Positions 50,676 through 64,000 of a stretch of DNA of 64,000 nt are shown here, piece after piece. Positions within the stretch are counted from its first letter, which is position 1. Every line of letters starts with the position of its first letter. The stretch lies in NCBI RefSeq assembly GCF_023208015.1, contig NZ_CP051627.1, positions 3,047,501-3,111,500 on the forward strand, given 5' to 3'. The notes under the pieces are model-generated. The model was not told where the DNA came from and ran no database searches. It worked only from the letters and a program-made list of their open reading frames with translations. Made by a program: the position numbers and the translations under genes. This DNA comes from Thermobifida alba. GTDB lineage: Bacteria > Actinomycetota > Actinomycetes > Streptosporangiales > Streptosporangiaceae.

Positions 50676-53489
50676 TCAGAACAGCAGCAGGTATCCGACC
50701 ACTGTGAGCACGCTCACCACGATCCCGATCACGGCGAGCACCGTGCCCGCCTTGACCAGCTGCTCCCCCTCAAGCTGGCCGCGGGAGGTGCGGATGTTCC
50801 TCCTGGCCTTGGGGCCGAGGACCAACGCGATGACCGCGGGGAGCAGACCGATCCCCGGCAGCAGGGAGAAGATGCCGAGCCACAGCGTCGCGGTGGCCAG
50901 CCCCTCGGTCTCGGGCCACACGTCGATGTTGTCGTACCCGGGGTAGTCGGCGGACGTTCCCCCGAGGGGCTCGGTGAAGCCGGGGAACTCCTGGGCGATC
51001 TTGTCCTTCCTCCGCGAGGCCCGGGGGGCTCCGCCGCGGACCGGTTCGGGACGGTACCGGTCGTCGACGTCGTCATAGTACTCGTCGTCGTCCGGAGCGT
51101 CTCCCCGGTCCTCGTCGTGGGGGCTGTGGTCCGCCCCGCGCCAGCCGCTGTCGTAGGCGTCGGCGTCCGACTCGTCCCCGAGCGGCGTCCGGTCGTCGGC
51201 GTCCCGGTCGAAACGCCCGTCGTCCCCGTAACCGTCGTCAGCGTGGTCGTCGTATCCGGAGTCCCGGCGTCCGTCGTACCCCAGTTCGTCGTAGCGGGGG
51301 GCATCGCCGGCGCGGTGGTCGCTCCCCAGGGCCTCCTCGCTGAGGTCGGGCGGCAGGGGAACCGCTCCGGTGTTCTCCTTGACGATTCCTTCCGCCAGGT
51401 TCCAGTTGTCGAGCTCGCTCTGGGAGGCCAGTTCCCTGGCACGGGCGCGACTCTGTTCGTTGGCGATCGCCAGCAGCGGGTCCGCGGACGCCGACGCCGG
51501 TGTCTCCGGGGTCCCTCCCTCGTTGGGCGGTGCGGGCTGGACCGTCTCGGTCGGCTCGCCGAGCGGATCCCCGCCGCGCCCACTCCACCGGTCGTCGTCC
51601 TCGGCCTCCCGGGAAGCGAAGTCCGTCGTCCGCAACGCATCCCAGGTCGAGGTCGACTCCGGATCAGCAGACTCGCCAAGCGGATCCCCGCCGCGCCCAC
51701 TCCACCGGTCGTCGTCCTCGGCCTCCCGGGAAGCGAAGTCCGTCGTCCGCAACGCATCCCAGGTCGAGGTCGACTCCGGATCGGACTGGGCCGTCGGGGA
51801 GGAGGTGGTGTCGGTCGACCAAGCGGCGGTCCGTTCCGTGCTCTCCCGCACGCTCTCCGGCAGCCGCGGGTCGTCCTGGCTGAACACCCAGGTGTTCCCG
51901 CTTCCGGTCCCCAGCGAGTCGCCCGCTGAGGAGTCCACCGGCGTGCGCGGCTCCCACGACTCCCCCCGATCCGAGAACCCGTGGTCGACCGAGGAAGCAG
52001 CGCCCTCCCGCACGCTCTCCGGCAGCCGCGGGTCGTCCTGGCTGAACACCCAGGTGTTCCCGCTTCCGGTCCCCAGCGAGTCGCCCGCTGAGGAGTCCAC
52101 CGGCGTGCGCGGCTCCCACGACTCCCCCCGATCCGAGAACCCGTGGTCGACCGAGGCAGCAGCGCCCTCCTGACCGGAGTCGGCCCCCGCAGCCGAGGAG
52201 CCTCCCCACCCGGCCTCACCGCCGAGCAGCGAGGAGTCCACCGGCGTGCGCGGCTCCCACGACTCCCCCCGATCCGGGGTCGCGAATCCGGAAGCAGCGG
52301 AAGAGCCGTCGCCGCCGGAACCGGCCGACTCCACGTCCCGGTCACTCCGCTCGGGGTGGTCGGGGCCGGACTGCTGCCGGTAGGGCGGCACCAGCCGGCT
52401 CGGATCGAGCGGCGACTGCGGACTGTCCCCGGTGGGAATGCGGTAGACGCTGGTGGGGTCGGGCGGTTGGTGGGTTCGACCGCCCGCAGCCTCGAAGCTC
52501 TGCTCGGTCGCCGTGTCGTCGGTGTCGGCCGGGGCAGCCGTGCGGGACGCCCCGGTGCCGCCGGAGTAGCCGGTGGAGGCGCTGTCCGGGCTGCTCGGGG
52601 ACCACCCCTCGGCGGCCCACTCCGGCAGTGCCCCTGTCGCCGGGGATTCGTCGGCCGTGCGCGCACCGGAGGACGACGACAGCCCGAAGTCGTACCCCGA
52701 CGCCCCCGCCGACGCCGCCGGCTCCTCCGGCAGCGGCTCGTCCAACCGGTAGGTGGCGCCCCGTTCGCTTCCCGTGTCGATATTCCACGTCCCCGCCGCC
52801 GGGGATTCGTCGGTCGTGCGCGCACCGGAGGACGACGACAGCCCGAAGTCGTACCCCGACGCCCCCGCCGACGCCGACGATTCCTCCGGCAGCGGCTCGT
52901 CCAACCGGTAGGTGGCGCCCTGTGTGGACGGCACGGCCGTCTCGGCTCCCGCGGGCGAGGTCGGACGGGCGGTGCCGGGGGGTTCGGAGGGGTACAGCTC
53001 TTCGGGGCGGTAGGAACGGGAGGAGAGGTCGTAGGCGGGTCCCGGACCGGGGTCGTCGTCGCCGTCCGAAGCGGCGTACCCGGTTCTGCTCTCCCCGCCC
53101 TCTCGGTGGGAGCGTGCGAGGTCGCGCGGTGGCAGGTCGAAGGGGTAGTCGTTGGCCGGTGACGGCGTCCCCGCGCCTCCGGACGGTCCGGAACCGCTCA
53201 ACGCCGAAGGATACGGTTCGGCCATTCCCGGAACACCGCCGCCGTATCCCCCGAGCCCCGGGTAGCCACCACTGTTCGGGTAGCGCGGGCTCGACAGCGC
53301 CTCGCGGTGGTCCGACAACCCCGTGCCCGCGGGGTCGTCCTGGTCCTTCTGCTGCTCCTCGTAGGGATCTCGGTACTCCGCCTGAGTCCGGTACCGCTCG
53401 CTGCTGGGCTGGAACCAGGAACTCGTCTGCTGCTGCGACTGCTCCTGTCCGCCGCCTGGTCGGTCCGGCGCTCCCCCGTGTTCGGTCAC
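50676..53489 (-). CDS. Large disordered protein with C-terminal DUF4190 membrane domain
   Basis: 937 residues. About 850 residues are Ser/Asp/Glu/Gly/Pro-rich and predicted disordered. The last ~75 form a DUF4190-type pair of membrane helices: ATATLWLGIFSLLPGIGLLP then AVIALVLGPKARRNIR, and VKAGTVLAVIGIVVSVLTVVGYLLLF. The disordered part contains three different tandem duplications (159, 162 and 117 bp). GTG start with AAGGA SD. It lies alone between rpoC and rpsL, both strongly expressed, and is separated from rpoC by a hairpin. No enzymatic motif; function unknown. Confidence 0.85.
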   Translation of the reverse strand: MTEHGGAPDRPGGGQEQSQQQTSSWFQPSSERYRTQAEYRDPYEEQQKDQDDPAGTGLSDHREALSSPRYPNSGGYPGLGGYGGGVPGMAEPYPSALSGSGPSGGAGTPSPANDYPFDLPPRDLARSHREGGESRTGYAASDGDDDPGPGPAYDLSSRSYRPEELYPSEPPGTARPTSPAGAETAVPSTQGATYRLDEPLPEESSASAGASGYDFGLSSSSGARTTDESPAAGTWNIDTGSERGATYRLDEPLPEEPAASAGASGYDFGLSSSSGARTADESPATGALPEWAAEGWSPSSPDSASTGYSGGTGASRTAAPADTDDTATEQSFEAAGGRTHQPPDPTSVYRIPTGDSPQSPLDPSRLVPPYRQQSGPDHPERSDRDVESAGSGGDGSSAASGFATPDRGESWEPRTPVDSSLLGGEAGWGGSSAAGADSGQEGAAASVDHGFSDRGESWEPRTPVDSSAGDSLGTGSGNTWVFSQDDPRLPESVREGAASSVDHGFSDRGESWEPRTPVDSSAGDSLGTGSGNTWVFSQDDPRLPESVRESTERTAAWSTDTTSSPTAQSDPESTSTWDALRTTDFASREAEDDDRWSGRGGDPLGESADPESTSTWDALRTTDFASREAEDDDRWSGRGGDPLGEPTETVQPAPPNEGGTPETPASASADPLLAIANEQSRARARELASQSELDNWNLAEGIVKENTGAVPLPPDLSEEALGSDHRAGDAPRYDELGYDGRRDSGYDDHADDGYGDDGRFDRDADDRTPLGDESDADAYDSGWRGADHSPHDEDRGDAPDDDEYYDDVDDRYRPEPVRGGAPRASRRKDKIAQEFPGFTEPLGGTSADYPGYDNIDVWPETEGLATATLWLGIFSLLPGIGLLPAVIALVLGPKARRNIRTSRGQLEGEQLVKAGTVLAVIGIVVSVLTVVGYLLLF
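51563..51796 (-). repeat. 117-bp tandem duplication in the DUF4190 gene
   Basis: Units starting at 51563 and 51680 are almost identical and encode 39 residues containing STSTWDALRTTDFASRE. Confidence 0.92.
51843..52275 (-). repeat. 162-bp tandem duplication plus partial third copy in the DUF4190 gene
   Basis: Units start at 51843 and 52005 and encode 54 residues with DRGESWEPRTPVDSS and TWVFSQDDPRLPESV; about 45 bases of a third copy lie near 52230-52275. Confidence 0.92.
52639..52920 (-). repeat. Roughly 125-bp direct repeat at 159-bp spacing in the DUF4190 gene
   Basis: Near-identical copies begin at 52639 and 52798 and encode TYRLDEPLPEE, then ASGYDFGLSSSSGART. Between them about 35 bases are unrelated, so this duplication is older or partly eroded. 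Confidence 0.85.
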
Positions 53490-53564
53490 TGTCCTTGATC
53501 TCCCGACCGCATTTGCGCGCTCAACAGATTCTCCCAGAGTGAGTATGTCAACCGGTAACGACGG

Positions 53565-53607
53565 ACGGCGGTAGTGCTGCCCGTTTCGAGATGCACTACC
53601 GCCGTCG
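53565..53607 (-). terminator. Terminator hairpin after rpoC
   Basis: GACGGCGGTAGTGC and GCACTACCGCCGTC form a perfect 14-bp stem around a 15-base loop, 36 bases past the rpoC stop. Confidence 0.75.
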
Positions 53608-53642
53608 CTCAGTTCAGCCAGACGTCACCGATCGCTTCCGGG

Positions 53643-57518
<3,876 letters not shown>

Positions 57519-57549
57519 TTAATTCGTCCCCTGCTCTTGGATTGCGGAA

Positions 57550-61017
<3,468 letters not shown>

Positions 61018-61205
61018 CAGGGGTCCTTCCGAAGGCTTGTGGCGGTTGATGCGCGCGCACGCCGGACGCTCCAAAAGCCGAAGAACCACCGGACAGGGGT
61101 GGGTCTACGGTTTGCGAGGGCCGTGCGGACCGGGCTGGTCGGCGAGGATCAGCCCGTGTACACGGACTCTCCACAAGGAAACGTCAAAGGGCAGCGCAAA
61201 AGGGC

Positions 61206-61235
61206 AGTGTAGCCGAACACTACACCGCTGTCCAA
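61206..61235 (-). promoter_or_regulatory. rpoB promoter
   Basis: Minus-strand TTGGAC (61230-61235), 18 bases, TACACT (61206-61211). Strong match placing the start about 180 bases before rpoB. Confidence 0.75.
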
Positions 61236-61268
61236 CAGTGTGCCCCAAGATTGCCCAAGACATCTCGC

Positions 61269-61297
61269 AGCATCGCTGCTGAAGGCCGATTCGTCAA
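61269..61297 (-). promoter_or_regulatory. Second candidate rpoB promoter
   Basis: Minus-strand TTGACG (61292-61297), 17 bases, GATGCT (61269-61274). The -10 is weak. Confidence 0.35.
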
Positions 61298-61510
61298 GCC
61301 CAGAGAGGGCATTCCGGCCAGTTCCGGCAGAGTGAGAGGATACACAGGGCCTGGCAGGTGTGAGCTAACCAACATCGGGGAAGGAAGAAAAGTTCACGCC
61401 TCTGCCAAGGAATTTTCAATTCCGGGTCACTTTCCCCGCCGAGCCCGGCACCGGACGCCCCTGTGCGCCCCGTTCCCGCCTCCCGCCGCTCCACCGGGGC
61501 GGGGAAAGCG

Positions 61511-61543
61511 GAGGGCGGCCGCCCCCGGGGGACAGCCGCCCTC
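61511..61543 (-). terminator. Hairpin after rplL
   Basis: GAGGGCGGC and GCCGCCCTC pair around a 15-base GC-rich loop, 17 bases past the rplL stop. It may terminate partially, as rpoB also has its own promoters. Confidence 0.55.
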
Positions 61544-61559
61544 GTGCAGTCCGGACGGA

Positions 61560-61949
61560 CTACTTCAGGGTCACGGTGGCGCCGGCACCCTCCAGGGCGG
61601 CCTTGGCCTTCTCCGCGGTCTCCTTGTTGACGCCCTCCAGCACCGGCTTGGGGGCGCCGTCGACCAGGTCCTTGGCGTCCTTCAGGCCCAGGCTGGTGAG
61701 GCCCCGGACCTCCTTGATGACCTGGATCTTCTTGTCGCCGGCGGCTTCGAGGATGACGTCGAACTCGTCCTTCTCCTCCTCGGCGGCGGCCTCGCCACCG
61801 CCACCGCCGGGAGCGGCGGCGACGACCGCGGCCGGGGCGGCGGCGGTGACGTCGAACTTCTCCTCGAACAGCTTGACGAACTCGGAGAGCTCCAGGAGGG
61901 TCATCTCCTCGAACGCGCTGAGCAGCTCCTCGTTGCTGAGCTTCGCCAT
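61560..61949 (-). CDS. rplL: 50S ribosomal protein L7/L12
   Basis: A stalk protein that recruits translational GTPases. 129 residues: N-terminal dimerisation helices ([20 protein letters not shown]), an Ala/Gly-rich hinge and the C-terminal domain ([23 protein letters not shown]). The ATG is 132 bases after rplJ, within the same leader-controlled transcript. Confidence 0.98.
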   Translation of the reverse strand: MAKLSNEELLSAFEEMTLLELSEFVKLFEEKFDVTAAAPAAVVAAAPGGGGGEAAAEEEKDEFDVILEAAGDKKIQVIKEVRGLTSLGLKDAKDLVDGAPKPVLEGVNKETAEKAKAALEGAGATVTLK

Positions 61950-62081
61950 GGTTGCGATCTCTCTTTCTCTACCGGCGTCCGCGCCCTGTGACGCGACACC
62001 GAGCCTGCAACGCCGACGCGTACCGCGCCGACCACGGACGGGTTGTGCGGGGCCTTCGCCGTCTCCGGGAAGGCCGCGGTT

Positions 62082-62609
62082 CTACTGGGACTCCGCTCGC
62101 TTGTCCGCCAGCGCCTGGGCGAGGCGCACAGCCTTGGACGGCAGCGCCTGGAACACGGCGGCAGCCTGGCTCTGCTTGGCCTTGAAAGCACCGGCGAGCT
62201 TCGAGAGGAGCACCTCACGGGACTCAAGGTCGGCCAGCTTGGTGATCTCCTCGGGCGTCATCGGCTTGCCGTCGATGACACCGCCCTTGATCACCAGCTG
62301 CGCGTTCTCCTTGGCGAAGTCACGCAGCCCCTTGGCGGCCTCCACCACGTCGCCCTTGACGAAGGCGATGGCGGAGGGGCCCTTGAGCAGGTCGAGGATC
62401 TCGCTGTCCGTCACGCCGGCCTCCCTGGCCGCGATCTTGGTCAGCGTGTTCTTCGCCACGCGGAAACGCGCGTTCTGGCCGAGGCTGCGGCGCAGCTGGG
62501 TGAGCTGCGCGACAGTGAGCCCGCGGTATTCGGTCAGCACGGCACCGCTCGAACTCTGGAATTCCTCCTTGAGTTCGGCGACCGCCGCTGCCTTATCCGG
62601 CCTCGGCAT
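62082..62609 (-). CDS. rplJ: 50S ribosomal protein L10
   Basis: Anchors L7/L12 to the 50S stalk and, in complex with it, represses its own mRNA. 175 residues from the ATG at 62607-62609 (SD GGAAGGAG), starting [20 protein letters not shown]; an 8-residue longer start is less favoured. [20 protein letters not shown] is canonical. Confidence 0.97.
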   Translation of the reverse strand: MPRPDKAAAVAELKEEFQSSSGAVLTEYRGLTVAQLTQLRRSLGQNARFRVAKNTLTKIAAREAGVTDSEILDLLKGPSAIAFVKGDVVEAAKGLRDFAKENAQLVIKGGVIDGKPMTPEEITKLADLESREVLLSKLAGAFKAKQSQAAAVFQALPSKAVRLAQALADKRAESQ

Positions 62610-62674
62610 GGGACTCCTTCCAACGGTGAACACCGGTCGAGGTCCCCGTGCGGCGGGCAGCGCGGTTGCGACAG

Positions 62675-62702
62675 AAAAAGCCCCGGCGCAAGCGCACGGG
62701 GC
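62675..62702 (-). terminator. Attenuator-like terminator in the rplJ leader
   Basis: On the minus strand GCCCCG pairs with CGGGGC, with inner GCGC/GCGC arms, and is followed directly by five T residues (62675-62679), about 70 bases upstream of rplJ. It is a classic intrinsic terminator placed inside the leader. Confidence 0.7.
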
Positions 62703-62825
62703 CCAGGACCTCGGGCCTGGCAGAACACGGCACGGGTCCAGAAGCTCACAGCAACCTGCGCGGGCCGCCCGACATGTACGGGACCTTAGGTCACCCGACG
62801 GGTGACGACCAGCGGTCTTCGGCAG
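62703..62825 (-). ncRNA. L10-type ribosomal protein leader
   Basis: Between the promoter and the attenuator the minus strand carries GCCGAAGACCGCTGG near its 5' end and a conserved-looking AACCTGCGCGG-type complement further on, with a GTCACCC/GGGTGAC hairpin (62790-62806). This layout fits the L10 leader, bound by the L10-L12 complex. Identified by eye, so boundaries are approximate. Confidence 0.6.
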
Positions 62826-62831
62826 TTGCCA

Positions 62832-62861
62832 ATGCTAGGCGATAACCGGGGCCGAGTCGAA
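62832..62861 (-). promoter_or_regulatory. rplJ-rplL promoter
   Basis: Minus-strand TTCGAC (62856-62861), 18 bases, TAGCAT (62832-62837). It gives a leader of about 215 bases. The 18-base spacing matches the rpoB and rplM promoters. Confidence 0.65.
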
Positions 62862-62892
62862 CGAGAACCGTCCGCCCGGCCCGGCCACCGGG

Positions 62893-63630
62893 TCAGGCCC
62901 CCGCGCCCGCTAGCTCTCCGAGGCCCTGGAGCGCTTCGAGGTCCGACAGGTCCAGGATCTGGTCATCGGAGGGGAACTCGACGGAGACCTCGGAGTTGAA
63001 CTCCAGGAAGTCCATCGTCATCTCCGCGCCCTCGAAGCCCGTGAACCGGTAGCGCTGCGGCAGCCCGTCCTCACGCACCCACAGGGTGAAGGGCACCTCC
63101 CTGAGGCCGGCCTCCTCGACACTGTAGGTTCCGGTGTACCTGGTGGTGGGGACACCGTTGATCTCCTCGGTCCCCTCCTCCTGGACGTCGTCGCTGGCGA
63201 GCAGGTGGTCCAGTTCCTCGAAGGGGTCCTGCATGCTCCCCTGCGGAATGACCTCCTCGCCCGCGTCCAGGCGCAGCCAGCCCTCCTCTGCGCTGCCCAT
63301 CAGCATCTCGCTGCCGCGGACCAGGATGGTCATCGCCCCCTCGGGGGTGTCCATCACCATCTCCATGGTGGGCTCGGGAGAGGACACGTAGGCGATCTCC
63401 ATGTCCAGCGGCTCACCCTCCGAGGTCCCGGTGACCCTGGCCCGGTAGCTGTCCACCTGCTGGGTGTCCTCCACCAGGTTCCGGATCCGGTCGAAGATGC
63501 TCTCGGAACCGGCGGAGTCCGTCGAGGCCTCCTGGGTGTCCGGTTCCGGCGCCTCCTCCGCTCCGCCGCAGGCCGTCAACGTCAAAGCCACCGCTCCAGC
63601 GGCGAGGGCAACGCCAAACTCACGCAACAT
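62893..63630 (-). CDS. Secreted lipoprotein, LppX/LprAFG- or LolA-like
   Basis: 245 residues. A short signal peptide ends in the lipobox LTAC with the lipidated Cys21, so the protein is anchored on the outer face of the membrane. The mature part is acidic (EEAPEPDTQEASTDSAG linker) and then has alternating strands (YRARVTGTSEGEPLDMEIAY, MTILVRGSEMLMG, TTRYTGTYSVEEAGL, VPFTLWVREDGLPQRYRF), the pattern of LolA/LppX half-barrels that bind lipids. The ligand is unknown. It lies between rplA and rplJ, a spot where Streptomyces also carries a lipoprotein gene. Confidence 0.8.
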   Translation of the reverse strand: MLREFGVALAAGAVALTLTACGGAEEAPEPDTQEASTDSAGSESIFDRIRNLVEDTQQVDSYRARVTGTSEGEPLDMEIAYVSSPEPTMEMVMDTPEGAMTILVRGSEMLMGSAEEGWLRLDAGEEVIPQGSMQDPFEELDHLLASDDVQEEGTEEINGVPTTRYTGTYSVEEAGLREVPFTLWVREDGLPQRYRFTGFEGAEMTMDFLEFNSEVSVEFPSDDQILDLSDLEALQGLGELAGAGA

Positions 63631-63753
63631 CTGCTGTCTTTCCAGTCGTTCTCAGCTCTTCGGCCGATTTCGGAGGATTCTGTCCCACCCTAGTGACGTT
63701 TTCCGAGCGTTCCTGGCTCCGTTCCGGGCACGGGAACCGCCTCCGGAAACAGG

Positions 63754-63785
63754 CGGGCGCTCCCCGGGGGACCGGGGAGCGCCCG
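63754..63785 (-). terminator. Terminator hairpin after rplA
   Basis: CGGGCGCTCCCCGG and CCGGGGAGCGCCCG form a perfect 14-bp stem around four bases, 23 bases past the rplA stop. Confidence 0.7.
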
Positions 63786-63808
63786 TGAGCGCGTGCTGCG
63801 TCTGGACG

Positions 63809-64000
63809 TCAGGCGGCGGGAGCGGCCGCGCGCACGACGTTCGGGTCCACCGGGATGCCGGGGCCCATCGTGGTGGTCAGGGTGATCTTCTTGATGTAGC
63901 GGCCCTTCGCGGCGGACGGCTTGAGCCGCAGCACCTCGTCCAGGGCGGCGGTGTAGTTCTCCACCAGCTTGTCCTCGTCGAAGGAGACCTTGCCGACGAT
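63809..64000 (-). CDS. rplA: 50S ribosomal protein L1 (only the C-terminus in the window)
   Basis: The last 63 residues and stop are present: [20 protein letters not shown] through [20 protein letters not shown] and a final [14 protein letters not shown]1 binds 23S rRNA at the mobile stalk and usually follows rplK. The start is beyond the right edge. Confidence 0.95.
   Translation of the reverse strand: MVGKVSFDEDKLVENYTAALDEVLRLKPSAAKGRYIKKITLTTTMGPGIPVDPNVVRAAAPAA

Larger units (their letters stand above)
61018..61559 (-). other. rplL-rpoB intergenic region
   Basis: A 542-base region holding the rplL terminator hairpin, two candidate rpoB promoters and a leader of about 180 bases. No gene is recognised. 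The stretch 61200-61440 is AT-richer than its surroundings. Confidence 0.55.

Overview
The window is a high-GC actinobacterial chromosome segment. It has many GTG starts, strong GC bias at third codon positions, and a gene order matching the groESL to rplJL housekeeping region of Streptomyces and Nocardiopsaceae (Nocardiopsis, Thermobifida, Streptomonospora). Family level is inference. No IS element, transposase, phage gene, CRISPR array, rRNA or tRNA was found. Almost everything from 22.8 kb to the right end is transcribed on the minus strand.

Left part (1-24 kb). Partial groEL and groES lie behind a CIRCE operator. A divergent THUMP-like methyltransferase has a predicted promoter that overlaps the operator. 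Next come a very long coiled-coil protein with near-identical 51-residue repeats, a BrnT/BrnA-type toxin-antitoxin pair with an inverted repeat over its -10, the tRNA t6A and cell-wall run alr-tsaE-tsaB-rimI-tsaD, a PrsW-like membrane protease with an extra N-terminal domain, a membrane-anchored endonuclease/exonuclease/phosphatase protein, nnr, a DUF4913 gene, coaA, a DoxX-like membrane protein, glmS (with DasR-type sites upstream), a heme-binding ferric-reductase-like membrane protein, a 0.9 kb gene-free stretch with a 50-bp palindrome, and glmM. alr, glmS and glmM all feed peptidoglycan precursor synthesis.

Right part (24-64 kb). This is the translation and transcription core. Reading on the minus strand from the right: rplA (partial), a lipoprotein gene, rplJ-rplL behind an L10-type leader with an attenuator-like hairpin, rpoB-rpoC, a large DUF4190 membrane protein, rpsL-rpsG-fusA-tuf, the S10 and spc clusters (rpsJ to secY, adk, map), a DUF1707 protein, infA-rpmJ-rpsM-rpsK-rpoA-rplQ, truA, a plus-strand proline-rich membrane protein, and rplM-rpsI. 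rpsD is absent from the alpha cluster, as in Streptomyces.

The most unusual things are not new enzymes. They are (i) the 51-residue coiled-coil repeat, which parses as four hendecads plus one heptad and recalls the Streptomyces cytoskeletal proteins Scy and FilP; (ii) recent in-frame tandem duplications in three separate low-complexity proteins; (iii) the palindrome-bearing gene-free region next to glmM; (iv) DasR-like sites at glmS; and (v) overlapping divergent promoters on CIRCE. I found no clearly novel multi-gene system.
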